Positions 14,114 to 21,396 of a stretch of DNA of 28,635 nucleotides are shown piece after piece. The stretch's first letter is position 1, and each line of letters starts with the position of its first letter. The notes beneath the pieces are model-generated. The model had not been told where the DNA came from and did not search any database. It saw only the letters and a program-made list of their open reading frames with translations. The stretch is taken from assembly GCA_964501545.1 (NCBI GenBank), contig CAZCSH010000002.1:1-28635 (forward strand). Reading direction: 5' to 3'. The translations under genes and the position numbers were made by a program. Origin of the DNA: CAZCSH01 sp964501545 (GTDB lineage: Bacteria > Patescibacteriota > Minisyncoccia > Minisyncoccales > RBG-13-42-11).

Positions 14114-14673
14114 TGGAAAACTACAAAGACATCCTTAAAAGAATTAAGCCAGAGTTAGACAAAGTGATTGAGTTTTTGAGCAGGGAAATGGCAAAAATCA
14201 GGACAGGCAGGGCTACCCCTGCTTTAGTAGAGGATGTGCCGGTTGAGTGCTTTGGTAAGACTTTTCGATTATCGCAGCTAGCTGCCATTTCCATTCCTGA
14301 ACCCAGGCAAATCCTCATTCAGCCCTGGGATAGGTCTTACATTGAGGGAATTGTGGCAGCGCTTGAAAAAACAGGAGTGGGGGCAAGCCCTATTGTTGAC
14401 AAAGAAGTAATTCGCATTAATATTCCAAGTTTGAGCGAGGAGTATCGTCAGAGTTTAGCCCTTGCCATTTCAGAAAAAGAGGACGAGGCCAGGAAGACTT
14501 TGAGGCGCTGGCGGGAAAAAGCCTGGTCTGAGATTCAAGAAAAGACCAAGATAGGAGAAATCAGAGAGGACGATAAGTTTAGGGCTAAAGAGGAGCTTCA
14601 GGAGCTGGTAGATGAGTATAATGAGAAGATTGAGGAGGTAGGAGAAAACAAGAAAAAAGAAATAGAAGGTTAA
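14113..14673 (+). CDS. frr: Ribosome recycling factor
   Basis: Splits post-termination ribosomes together with EF-G. 186 residues, the normal size. Signature segments are MAKIRTGRATPALVEDVPV, ISIPEPRQILIQPWD, IRINIPSLSEEYRQSL and the long C-terminal helix ending EEVGENKKKEIEG. Start: the ATG at 14113 overlaps the holB TGA (TGATG). An in-frame TTG directly before it would add one residue and is not needed. Operon with mreB and holB; two bases separate it from rseP. Confidence 0.96.
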   Translation: MENYKDILKRIKPELDKVIEFLSREMAKIRTGRATPALVEDVPVECFGKTFRLSQLAAISIPEPRQILIQPWDRSYIEGIVAALEKTGVGASPIVDKEVIRINIPSLSEEYRQSLALAISEKEDEARKTLRRWREKAWSEIQEKTKIGEIREDDKFRAKEELQELVDEYNEKIEEVGENKKKEIEG

Positions 14674-14674
14674 A

Positions 14675-15769
14675 ATGATAGTTACCGTTCTCATCGCTTT
14701 ATTCAGTATTATTACTTTGCTGGTTTTACACGAGTTTGGCCATTTTGTCGTCGCTAAATACTTCGGGGTGAAAGTGGATGAGTTTGGTATAGGCTACCCT
14801 CCAAGATTATTTGCGAAGAAGTTTGGGGAAACAGTCTATTCTTTAAATCTTCTGCCTTTTGGTGCTTTTGTTAAGATTCCTGGAGAGGGTGGAGAAGAGA
14901 AAACAGTAGAGGACTCTCACAGCTTTTCCCAGAAACCTGCCTGGCAGAGAGCTTTCATTCTCTTGGGCGGCGTAGTTTCTTTTTGGCTGGTAGCCATTGT
15001 TTTATTGAGCATTGTCTTTTCTTTGGGAGTTCCCCAGGCTATTTCTGATGATGAACCAGGGCCCTTAGTTAATCCTCAAGTTCAGATTTTATCTGTAGCT
15101 GCAGATTCTCCGGCTGAAGCAGCAGGAATCCAGGGAGGGGATGCAATTCAAAAGATGGTGGTAGGTGAGGAAGTCTTTGAAATTCAGACGGTCAAGGAAG
15201 TTCAGGAAATCACAGATGCTTACAAGGGAGAAGAGATCACATTAATAATTCAAAGAGGGAAAGAAACCACTGAAGTTTCTTTGACTCCTAGGATTACACC
15301 GCCTGCAGGAGAAGGGGCTATGGGAGTGGCTTTGGTCAGAACAGCAGAGAAGACCTATCCTCTTTGGCAAGCTCCCTTAAAAGGAATGGAAGCTACTTGG
15401 GAGCTGACTCGAGCTATTGTTTTGGGCTGGGCTGAGATTCTGGGAGGTTTAGTTCAAGGAGAGGGTTTGCCAAGAGGAGTTCAGCTGGTAGGCCCTATTG
15501 GCATTGGCAGCCTTTTGACCCAGGCGGCCCAGGCTGGGATAAACTACTTTTTGCAGTTTGTGGCAATGTTAGCTGTTTATCTGGCTATTTTTAACATCCT
15601 GCCCATTCCTGCTTTAGACGGGGGAAAACTCTTATTCCTGGCTATTGAAAAAGTAAAAGGTAAGCCTATTAATTATAAAATTGAACAAAGGGTAACCACT
15701 GCCTTCTTTGCTGTATTAATACTGTTAATGGTCTGGGTGACAATCCAGGACATTAGCCGACTTTTCTGA
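14675..15769 (+). CDS. rseP: RIP site-2 metalloprotease RseP
   Basis: Intramembrane zinc protease that cleaves membrane proteins such as anti-sigma factors. The first membrane segment carries the HExxH motif (VLHEFGHFVVAKYFGV). A second segment follows near residue 100. A PDZ domain spans about 130-200 (QVQILSVAADSPAEAAGIQGGD). The third zinc ligand lies in NILPIPALDGGKLLFLAIE. The last membrane segment is near the C-terminus. 364 residues, typical. It is often next to frr or proS in bacteria, as here. The stop lies inside the hairpin at 15768-15803. Confidence 0.94.
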   Translation: MIVTVLIALFSIITLLVLHEFGHFVVAKYFGVKVDEFGIGYPPRLFAKKFGETVYSLNLLPFGAFVKIPGEGGEEKTVEDSHSFSQKPAWQRAFILLGGVVSFWLVAIVLLSIVFSLGVPQAISDDEPGPLVNPQVQILSVAADSPAEAAGIQGGDAIQKMVVGEEVFEIQTVKEVQEITDAYKGEEITLIIQRGKETTEVSLTPRITPPAGEGAMGVALVRTAEKTYPLWQAPLKGMEATWELTRAIVLGWAEILGGLVQGEGLPRGVQLVGPIGIGSLLTQAAQAGINYFLQFVAMLAVYLAIFNILPIPALDGGKLLFLAIEKVKGKPINYKIEQRVTTAFFAVLILLMVWVTIQDISRLF

Positions 15770-15803
15770 AGGCGGAGAGAACGAAGTTCTCTTCTTCACC
15801 TTC
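15768..15803. repeat. Two-tier hairpin before proS
   Basis: GAAGG (15768-15772) and CCTTC (15799-15803) enclose AGAGAAC (15776-15782)/GTTCTCT (15786-15792). The link is TCTTCA. The inner stem is nearly the same as in the hairpin before infA. TCGGT (15823-15827) lies just before the proS ATG at 15831. Confidence 0.65.
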
Positions 15804-15830
15804 GTTTTTATTAGCATAAAATCTCGGTAC

Positions 15831-17072
15831 ATGAAACAATCAAAACTCTTTACCAAAACCCAAAAAGAAGCACCCAAAGACGAAAAGAGCATTAACGCTA
15901 AGCTTTTGACCAGAGGAGGTTTTATTTACAAAGAAATGGCAGGAGTCTATAGCTTTCTGCCTCTAGGCTTTAAGGTCTTAAAGCGAATTGAGCAGATTAT
16001 CCGAGAGGAGATGAACAAAATTGGTGGACAAGAAATCTTAATGACTGTTTTCCAGCCAAGGGGTTTTTGGGAGGAAACTGGCCGCTGGGACAGAGAGATG
16101 AAAGAAGTGATGTACAGGACAAAGGAGGGTAATCAGGAAATCGGTTTAGGTCCCACGCACGAAGAGATGTTAACAGATATTATCCGCCATTACGTCAAAT
16201 CCTACCAGGATTTACCTTTGGCCATTTATCAGATTCAGACTAAGTTTAGAAAAGAATTAAGGCCTCGTTCTGGTTTGTTAAGGGGAAAAGAGTTTCCGAT
16301 GAAGGACCTTTATAGTTTTCATGCTTCAGAAAAAGACTTTAAAAAATATTATCAGCTAGTAATTGGAGCTTACCGTAAGATTTTCAAAAGATGTGGTTTG
16401 GAAACAGTACTGACTGAAGCTTCAGGAGCCGGCTTTACCAAAGACTACACTCATGAATTTCAGATTCTAGCTGAAACCGGGGAAGATAGAATAGTTTTTT
16501 GTGAAAAGGGAGATTTCAGCCAGAACAAAGAAATAGCTAAGTTTAAAGGGGGCGATAAGTGTCCTAAGTGTCAGAGAGTCTTGAAAGAGGCAAAGTCTAT
16601 TGAAGTGGCTAATATTTTTCCCTTAAAAGACAAATATTCAAAAGCAATGAGTGCTTTCTTTGTTGATAGAGATGGTCAGAAAAAACCTCTTATCATGGGT
16701 TGTTATGGCATAGGACTTTCCAGAACCATGGCAGCTGTGGTAGAAATCCATCATGATAACTTGGGCATTATTTGGCCTAAGGAAATTGCCCCTTTTGATA
16801 TTCATTTGCTTGAGCTGGAGAGAACAAGTAAGGTAAGAAGAGCGGCCGAAAAGATATATAAGGACTTAATTGGTCAGGCTAAGGAAGTGTTGTATGATGA
16901 GAGGGATAAGTCAGCTGGTGAAAAGTTAGCTATAGCTGATTTAATAGGTATTCCTTTAAGAATCGTAGTTAGTGAAAGAACTTTAACCAAAGATAGCGTT
17001 GAAGTAAAACCGAGAAACAGGAAACAGGCTAAATTGGTAAAACTCGGCCAGGTTAAGAAGTATGCTCGCTGA
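15831..17072 (+). CDS. proS: Proline--tRNA ligase, short form
   Basis: Class II synthetase charging tRNA-Pro. Motif 1 lies around FKVLKRIEQIIREEMNKIGG, motif 2 around FRKELRPRSGLLRGKEFPMK, and motif 3 is GCYGIGLSRTMAAVVE. The anticodon-binding domain begins at FDIHLLELE. 413 residues, so the about 180-residue insertion editing domain of bacterial ProRS (usual length near 570) is absent. It keeps the bacterial-type core and lacks the C-terminal zinc domain of archaeal forms. The gene ends five bases before a scaffold gap. Confidence 0.95.
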   Translation: MKQSKLFTKTQKEAPKDEKSINAKLLTRGGFIYKEMAGVYSFLPLGFKVLKRIEQIIREEMNKIGGQEILMTVFQPRGFWEETGRWDREMKEVMYRTKEGNQEIGLGPTHEEMLTDIIRHYVKSYQDLPLAIYQIQTKFRKELRPRSGLLRGKEFPMKDLYSFHASEKDFKKYYQLVIGAYRKIFKRCGLETVLTEASGAGFTKDYTHEFQILAETGEDRIVFCEKGDFSQNKEIAKFKGGDKCPKCQRVLKEAKSIEVANIFPLKDKYSKAMSAFFVDRDGQKKPLIMGCYGIGLSRTMAAVVEIHHDNLGIIWPKEIAPFDIHLLELERTSKVRRAAEKIYKDLIGQAKEVLYDERDKSAGEKLAIADLIGIPLRIVVSERTLTKDSVEVKPRNRKQAKLVKLGQVKKYAR

Positions 17073-17077
17073 ATTTT

Positions 17078-17177
17078 NNNNNNNNNNNNNNNNNNNNNNN
17101 NNNNNNNNNNNNNNNNNNNNNNNNNNNNNNNNNNNNNNNNNNNNNNNNNNNNNNNNNNNNNNNNNNNNNNNNNNNNN
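17078..17177. other. Scaffold gap (100 N)
   Basis: Exactly 100 N between proS and the second mreB. Content and true length are unknown. Confidence 0.98.
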
Positions 17178-17185
17178 CGCCTCTC

Positions 17186-17203
17186 ATAAATCTAAAGATT
17201 TAT
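17186..17203. repeat. Perfect hairpin before the second mreB
   Basis: ATAAATCT and AGATTTAT form an 8-bp perfect stem around AA, ending four bases before the ATG at 17208. Part of the start-proximal hairpin pattern. Confidence 0.6.
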
Positions 17204-17207
17204 TTCG

Positions 17208-18260
17208 ATGTTAAATAAATTTCTTTCTTATATTTCAAAGGATATTGCCATTGACCTGGGAACAGCCACTTCTTTAGTCTATGTTCGGGGCAGGGGCATT
17301 GTTATCACAGAACCCTCTGCCGTAGCCATTAATAAAAAAACAGGTCAGGTTTTAGCTATTGGAGAAGAGGCTAAGAAAATGGTAGGCAGAACTCCAGGCT
17401 ACATTGTCGCTACCCGTCCCTTAGTTTCTGGTGTTGTTTCTGATTTTGAAGTAACAGAGCAGATGTTAAAGTACTTTATTGAGAAGGCTCACCAGAGAAA
17501 GTTCTTTTTAAGCCCCAGACCAAGAGTTATTGTTGGTATCCCTTGTGGTGTGACAGAGGTTGAAAAGAAGGCTGTCTGTGATGCCACAAAGTCAGCTGGA
17601 GCCAGAGAGGTTTTTTTGGTGGAGGAACCTATGGCAGCAGCCATTGGGGCCCGTCTCCCAGTTCAAGAAGCAGGAGGTAATTTTATTGTTGATATTGGCG
17701 GAGGGACTTCTGAGATTGCCGTTATCTCTCTTGGCGGAATAGTTTTAGCCAAAAGCCTGAGGGTGGCAGGAGACAAGTTGGATGAAGACATAATTCAGTT
17801 TGCCCAAGAAGAATACAGGCTTCTGATTGGCGAAAGAATGGCTGAGAATCTTAAAATTGGCATAGGTTCAGTCATTCCTTTAAAAGAGAAAAGGCAACTG
17901 CCCATGCGAGGCAGAAACTTAGTGACGGGCCTCCCAGAAGAAATCTTAGTATCTGACGATGACATCAGAAGGGCCCTGGAAAAATCAGTCAGGCAGATTT
18001 TAACAGAGATCAAGACAGCGGTAGAAGAAACGCCCCCTGAATTATTAGCTGACATTATGGTTTCTGGTATTCAGCTGGCAGGCGGTGGTTCTCTTTTGAG
18101 GGGTTTGGATACATTAATCCAAAAAGAAACCAAGATTCCAACTAAAATTATTGAAGACCCAATGACAGCAGTGGTTAGGGGGGCAGGCATGGTTTTAGAG
18201 AACTTAGATGACTTAAGTGAGGTTTTGGTGGAAACAGAGTTTTTGGAACCTCCCCATTAA
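17208..18260 (+). CDS. mreB: MreB-type actin homologue, copy 2
   Basis: A second bacterial actin, 350 residues. It starts MLNKFLSYISKDIAIDLGT, the usual MreB N-terminus with a short amphipathic membrane-binding helix, which copy 1 lacks. Then GTATSLVYVRGRGIVITEPSA, GIPCGVTEVEKKAV, FIVDIGGGTSEIAVISLGG and IQLAGGGSLLRGLD. The family match is as good as for the first copy. The membrane helix suggests this is the canonical MreB and copy 1 an Mbl-like paralogue; that is inference. Upstream sequence is lost in the gap. Confidence 0.95.
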   Translation: MLNKFLSYISKDIAIDLGTATSLVYVRGRGIVITEPSAVAINKKTGQVLAIGEEAKKMVGRTPGYIVATRPLVSGVVSDFEVTEQMLKYFIEKAHQRKFFLSPRPRVIVGIPCGVTEVEKKAVCDATKSAGAREVFLVEEPMAAAIGARLPVQEAGGNFIVDIGGGTSEIAVISLGGIVLAKSLRVAGDKLDEDIIQFAQEEYRLLIGERMAENLKIGIGSVIPLKEKRQLPMRGRNLVTGLPEEILVSDDDIRRALEKSVRQILTEIKTAVEETPPELLADIMVSGIQLAGGGSLLRGLDTLIQKETKIPTKIIEDPMTAVVRGAGMVLENLDDLSEVLVETEFLEPPH

Positions 18261-18261
18261 T

Positions 18262-18335
18262 TCACATAACACATAACATGGAACACATAACAACGAAATT
18301 AAACTTGTTCTATGTTCTATGTTTCATGTTCCATG
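18262..18335. repeat. Imperfect long palindrome before gatC
   Basis: The left part is built of repeated acataaca/catggaaca words. The right part (ttgttctatgttctatg...catgttccatg) is its approximate reverse complement over about 30 bases. The right end contains the gatC ATG. Read as protein it would add MFYVSCS to GatC, which has no counterpart in the family. Confidence 0.55.
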
Positions 18336-18620
18336 ATTAGCAAAGAAGAAGTAAAACACATAGCTAAACTTGCCAGATTGGGATTAAGCGATAAGGAGAT
18401 CCAGAAGTTTCAAAAAGAACTTTCTTCTATTTTAGATTATATGAAAAAACTGAACGAGGTTAATGTCTCAAGAGTGGCTCCTACCAGCCATCCTTTTGAG
18501 CTAGAAAATGTGGTCAGGCTGGATAAAGGTGAAAAGCTAGATCCTAAAATTAAAAAGGCTTTGCTAGGCCAGGCTCCCAAGACCAAAGATGGATATCTTA
18601 AGGTAAAATCAGTTTTATAA
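18333..18620 (+). CDS. gatC: Asp/Glu-tRNA amidotransferase subunit C
   Basis: Small subunit of the GatCAB complex that converts mischarged Glu-tRNA-Gln and Asp-tRNA-Asn. The ATG at 18333 gives MISKEEVKHIAKLARLGLSD, the family N-terminus. ELSSILDYMKKLNEV, VAPTSHPFELENVVRLD and the KTKDGYLKVKSVL end also fit. 95 residues. A start at 18312 would read through the palindrome and is rejected. One base separates it from gatA. Confidence 0.93.
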   Translation: MISKEEVKHIAKLARLGLSDKEIQKFQKELSSILDYMKKLNEVNVSRVAPTSHPFELENVVRLDKGEKLDPKIKKALLGQAPKTKDGYLKVKSVL

Positions 18621-18621
18621 T

Positions 18622-20043
18622 ATGGAGTTAACCAACCTTACCATTAGTCAGGCCCACCAGGGGTTAAAGAAAAAAGAATTCTCTAGCCATGAACTTTGTC
18701 AGGCCTACTTAGAGAAGATTAAGAAGCTTGATAAGAAGATTAAAGCTTTCTTGGTAGTGGAGGAAGATTTGGCTCTAGCTCAGGCCAAGAAGGCGGACAG
18801 TTTAATTGCCAAAGGTAAAAACATTTCTCTTTTGACTGGGATTCCAGTTGCGCTAAAGGACAATATTTTGGTAGAGGGTCTAAAATGTACAGCCGCTTCT
18901 CAAATACTGAAAAATTACACAGCTCCGTATGATGCAACAGTGGTTAAGAGACTGAAAGGGGAGAATGTTGTTATTTTGGGCAAGACCAATTTAGATGAGT
19001 TTGCTATGGGAGGCTCTACTGAGAATTCAGGGTTTCAACCAACTCGCAACCCTCATGACCTGACTCGCGTGCCAGGGGGTTCCTCTGGTGGGTCAGCTGC
19101 AGCTGTGGCTGCTGGCATGGCTTGTTTTGCTTTGGGTTCTGACACAGGAGGCTCTATTAGGCAGCCAGCTTCTTTTTGTGGGGTGGTGGGATTGAAACCT
19201 ACTTATGGTGCAGTTTCCCGTTATGGCTTAATTGCTTTTGCTTCTTCTTTAGACCAAATAGGCCCAATTACCAAGACAGCTGAGGACGCCAAGAGCGTCT
19301 TTGATGTTATAAAGGGAAGGGACAAAATGGACTCCACTAGTGCGGAGTTTCCAAAAATTGAAAATTTAAAATTTAAAATTGAGAATTTACGTGTTGGTGT
19401 TCCCAAAGAATATTTTGTTAAAGGGATTCATCCTCAGGTAGAGAAGGTAATTAGACAAGCTATTAAAAAGTACGAAGAGATGGGAGTTAAAGTGGAAGAG
19501 GTAAGTCTGCCCCATACAGAATATGCTTTGCCAGTCTATTATATTCTAGCTCCTTCTGAAGCTTCTGCTAATCTGGCCAGGTACGATGGCATACGTTATG
19601 GTTTTTCTGATTCATCTGGTAAAGACTTAATGGATATTTATCTGAGTTCCAAAGATAAAGGGTTTGGCTTGGAGGTGAAAAGAAGGATTATGTTGGGAAC
19701 CTATGCTTTGTCTGCAGGTTACTACGATGCTTATTATTTGAAAGCTCAAAAGGTCAGGACTCAAGTTGGAGAGGATTTTAAGCGGGTTTTAAAAAAGGTG
19801 GATGCCCTCTTCACGCCTGTTTCACCAGTTCTTCCTTTCAAACTTGGGGAGAAGATAGAAGACCCTCTTTCTATGTACTTGGTTGATGTTTATACTGTTT
19901 CAGTCAATCTAGCTGGTCTGCCTGCCCTTTCTTTGCCAGTAGGTAAAGTAGGGAAGCTGCCAGTTGGCCTCCAAATAATTGGGAGACCGTTTGAGGAAGG
20001 GAAAATCTTAGAAATAGGTAAATATTTTGATAAAATATCTTAA
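18622..20043 (+). CDS. gatA: Asp/Glu-tRNA amidotransferase subunit A
   Basis: Glutaminase/amidase subunit of GatCAB that releases ammonia. The Ser-cisSer-Lys triad is present: Lys in GIPVALKDNI, cis-Ser in GGSSGGSAAAVAAG and the nucleophile in GSDTGGSIRQPASF. 473 residues, close to normal. Between DSTS and RVGVPKEYF there are about ten extra residues (KIENLKFKIEN), from an AT-rich repetitive stretch at 19357-19389 that looks inserted. gatB is not in the window. A protein with a HEPN-like motif follows one base after the stop. Confidence 0.95.
   Translation: MELTNLTISQAHQGLKKKEFSSHELCQAYLEKIKKLDKKIKAFLVVEEDLALAQAKKADSLIAKGKNISLLTGIPVALKDNILVEGLKCTAASQILKNYTAPYDATVVKRLKGENVVILGKTNLDEFAMGGSTENSGFQPTRNPHDLTRVPGGSSGGSAAAVAAGMACFALGSDTGGSIRQPASFCGVVGLKPTYGAVSRYGLIAFASSLDQIGPITKTAEDAKSVFDVIKGRDKMDSTSAEFPKIENLKFKIENLRVGVPKEYFVKGIHPQVEKVIRQAIKKYEEMGVKVEEVSLPHTEYALPVYYILAPSEASANLARYDGIRYGFSDSSGKDLMDIYLSSKDKGFGLEVKRRIMLGTYALSAGYYDAYYLKAQKVRTQVGEDFKRVLKKVDALFTPVSPVLPFKLGEKIEDPLSMYLVDVYTVSVNLAGLPALSLPVGKVGKLPVGLQIIGRPFEEGKILEIGKYFDKIS
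19357..19389 (+). repeat. AT-rich repetitive insertion in gatA
   Basis: The motif aaaatt(g/t) with aaaattta repeats several times and encodes ENLKFKIEN, a low-complexity stretch at a site where GatA proteins vary in length. It may be an insertion of an intergenic AT repeat. Confidence 0.4.
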
Positions 20044-20044
20044 G

Positions 20045-20566
20045 ATGGATTCTTTAATTCAAAACCTCATTTCTTTTCTTTTATCTCCTCAGTTTGAGGG
20101 ATGGCTGTTGGTTTTGCGGATTGTCTTCATTATTATTAGCTTGCTCTTTTTGCTTTTTATCATCTTTTCCTTATTTAGTACTCAGTGGTTAAAAGAGCTT
20201 ATCGTCCAGGATTGGGTTGAGTTTTTTACCTTCAGACCTTACGGAATTAGAAGGATAGAAAAGATATGGAACAGAATTATGGCCAGGCTTGAGAGCGGCC
20301 TGGAGTCAGAATATAAGCTAGCTGTTATCGAAGCTGACAGTTTGTTAGACGATATTTTAAAGAGAATGGGCTATCTTGGTCAGACTCTGGGGGAAAGACT
20401 GGACAGGCTGACAGCAGCTAGTTTACCCAATATTGAAGAAATAAGAGTCTCCCATCAGACTAGGAACAACATTATTCATGACCCAGATTATAGGCTCTCT
20501 TTGGACGAAGCCAGAAAGACCCTGGAGGTTTATGAGCAGGCCCTCCGGGACTTACAAGCATTTTAG
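20045..20566 (+). CDS. Membrane-anchored protein with HEPN-like C-terminal motif
   Basis: Function unknown. 173 residues from ATG 20045, one base after gatA. A strong membrane segment spans about 19-44 (LLVLRIVFIIISLLFLLFII). The rest is helical and cytoplasmic or exterior. It carries KLAVIEADSLLDDILKRMGY, and near the end SHQTRNNIIHDPDYRL, which contains R140-x4-H145, the R-x4-6-H motif of HEPN domains, followed by a helix (LDEARKTLEVYEQALRDL). HEPN proteins are often RNases, but many are not active. The domain call rests on the motif and helix pattern only. It directly precedes a tRNA unit, which may be chance. Confidence 0.55.
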   Translation: MDSLIQNLISFLLSPQFEGWLLVLRIVFIIISLLFLLFIIFSLFSTQWLKELIVQDWVEFFTFRPYGIRRIEKIWNRIMARLESGLESEYKLAVIEADSLLDDILKRMGYLGQTLGERLDRLTAASLPNIEEIRVSHQTRNNIIHDPDYRLSLDEARKTLEVYEQALRDLQAF

Positions 20567-20569
20567 GGC

Positions 20570-20618
20570 GATGAAGCAAGCTTTATCTTCCCTTTCGCTT
20601 TTGTAAACAAAAGCGAAA
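20570..20618. repeat. Two hairpins before the tRNA unit
   Basis: First: GATGAAGC (20570-20577) with GCTTTATC (20580-20587), one G-T pair, of the GATGA family. Second: a perfect 11-bp stem, TTTCGCTTTTG (20593-20603) and CAAAAGCGAAA (20608-20618), around TAAA. No T-run follows, so termination is uncertain. It ends just before the promoter at 20622. Confidence 0.6.
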
Positions 20619-20621
20619 TAG

Positions 20622-20650
20622 TTGACTAAAGCTCTAAAATTAGATAGAAT
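20622..20650 (+). promoter_or_regulatory. Promoter of the tRNA unit
   Basis: TTGACT (20622-20627), exactly 17 bases, TAGAAT (20645-20650). The expected start lies about seven bases after the -10, so the 5' leader before the tRNA at 20665 is only about eight bases. One of the best promoter matches in the window. Confidence 0.75.
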
Positions 20651-20664
20651 TATTATGATGTTAT

Positions 20665-20957
20665 CGCGGGGTGGTGGAGTAGTACCATGTGAGGCCCATG
20701 AGAAATTGTGGCCCAGAGTGGCAACATTCTGTGGAAAAATCCCCTAAATTGCTGGAAACCCTCGTGGAATTGAAATAAACAACACAGGGCAATCAGCAGC
20801 CAAGCCAGCACTTTATGTGTTTGGAAGGTTCAGAGACTATAATGGGGACCCCCCATCAAATTTTGGTGGGGAGATGGGATAGTCCGTTCCACCTGGAAAC
20901 AGGCGGTTAACATTAAAGAACCTCAAGGCGCCGGTGCAATTCCGGCCCCCGCAACCA
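20665..20957 (+). tRNA. Initiator tRNA-Met (CAU), interrupted by a group I intron
   Basis: Exons 20665-20699 and 20919-20957 join to a 74-nt tRNA with encoded CCA. Acceptor arms CGCGGGG and CCCCGCA leave position 1-72 as a C-A mismatch, the hallmark of bacterial initiators. The anticodon stem TGAGG/CCTCA holds loop CCCATAA, anticodon CAT. Unusual points are C instead of U at position 33, a short D-loop, T-loop TGCAATT with G at position 55, and an A-U pair in place of the first of the three G-C pairs of the anticodon stem. Introns in initiator tRNAs are known in cyanobacteria; here the split is between positions 36 and 37. Confidence 0.85.
20700..20918 (+). ncRNA. Group I self-splicing intron (219 nt) in initiator tRNA
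   Basis: The four conserved elements are in order: P (aaattgctggaaacc, 20746-20760), Q (aatcagcagccaagcc, 20791-20806), R (gttcagagacta, 20828-20839) and S (gatagtcc, 20878-20885). P4 pairs within P and Q, and P7 within R and S. A CCCCCC/GGTGGGG hairpin fits P8, and CCTG-GAAA-CAGG (20892-20903) is a P9-type GNRA hairpin. The 5' exon ends in U and can pair with GTGG in the intron (U-G at the splice site). The intron ends in G (20918). No ORF inside. It resembles the IC3 type of bacterial tRNA introns. Confidence 0.9.
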
Positions 20958-21052
20958 TTCGACGCGCCCTCGCTTCGCTTCGGGCTTGCTCATGGCAAGC
21001 ACGGGGCGTGGCGAATGGGGCTGAGCTTAGCCGAAGCCCTTGTCGAAGGGCG
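20954..21052. repeat. REP-like GC-rich hairpin cluster
   Basis: A long imperfect stem begins at the tRNA CCA end (ccattcg...cgccc) and pairs with ggggcgtggcgaatgg about 45 bases on. Inside it GCTTGC-TCATG-GCAAGC is a perfect hairpin. Two more follow: GGGCT...AGCCC, and CCCTT-GTCG-AAGGG near 21041-21054. This GC-rich block contrasts with the AT-rich surroundings. It fills the space between the tRNA and the GIY-YIG frame. Confidence 0.6.
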
Positions 21053-21060
21053 AAATACGT

Positions 21061-21330
21061 ATGACTCAATGGTTTGTATATATTCTTGAGTGTGGTGATA
21101 GAAGTTTTTATACTGGCGTTACATTAGACATAAGAAGACGCTTTCAGGAGCACAAAGAAGGATGAGGAGGAAAATATACTCTATCGCACAAACCATTAAA
21201 AATTCTATACTCTGAAAAATTTAATACCGAACAAGAAGCTCTAAAAAGAGAAAGACAAATAAAGGGCTGGCCGCGCAAAAAGAAAGAGAATCTTATAAAT
21301 TTAAACAAAAGTCGGAATTCGCCGGCGTAG
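21061..21330 (+). pseudogene. GIY-YIG nuclease-domain gene, interrupted by one TGA
   Basis: Small stand-alone GIY-YIG domain of the YhbQ/UPF0213 type. The frame reads MTQWFVYILECGDRSFYTGV (the GIY and YIG strands), LDIRRRFQEHKEG, then TGA at 21163-21165, then GGKYTLSHKPLKILYSEKF and NTEQEALKRERQIKGW, with the family's catalytic arginine and glutamate. Relatives have Arg, Lys or similar at the TGA position (HxxG-x-GxKYT), so CGA to TGA is the simplest origin. The remaining frame is intact, which suggests a recent mutation, readthrough or a sequence error. The final stop TAG lies in the following tRNA (positions 8-10). Confidence 0.75.
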
Positions 21331-21392
21331 CTCAGTGGTAGAGCAATGCCTTCATAAGGCAGGGGTCGTCAGTCCGAATCTGACCGTCGGCA
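21321..21392 (+). tRNA. tRNA with anticodon CAU (elongator Met, or Ile2)
   Basis: 72 nt. Acceptor GCCGGCG/CGTCGGC (one G-T pair), discriminator A, D-arm GCTC...GAGC, anticodon loop TTCATAA, and T-arm with loop TCCGAAT-like sequence. CCA is not encoded. A fully paired 1-72 excludes an initiator. CAU with an A37 could be Met or lysidine-modified Ile; a choice is not possible by eye. The first bases are shared with the end of the GIY-YIG frame. Confidence 0.85.
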
Positions 21393-21396
21393 CACA

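Noticed and set aside
18312..18332. Extra N-terminal residues of GatC (MFYVSCS)
   Set aside because: They are the translation of a palindrome arm; the family starts at MISKEEV.
20593..20618. The 11-bp perfect hairpin before the tRNA promoter as a terminator
   Set aside because: No T-run follows; listed as a hairpin only.
21061..21330. TGA recoded as an amino acid (glycine or tryptophan), as in some CPR lineages
   Set aside because: Several intact genes in the window (holB, rseP, proS, pheT, rpmJ) end in TGA at family-appropriate lengths, and no other essential gene has an in-frame TGA.
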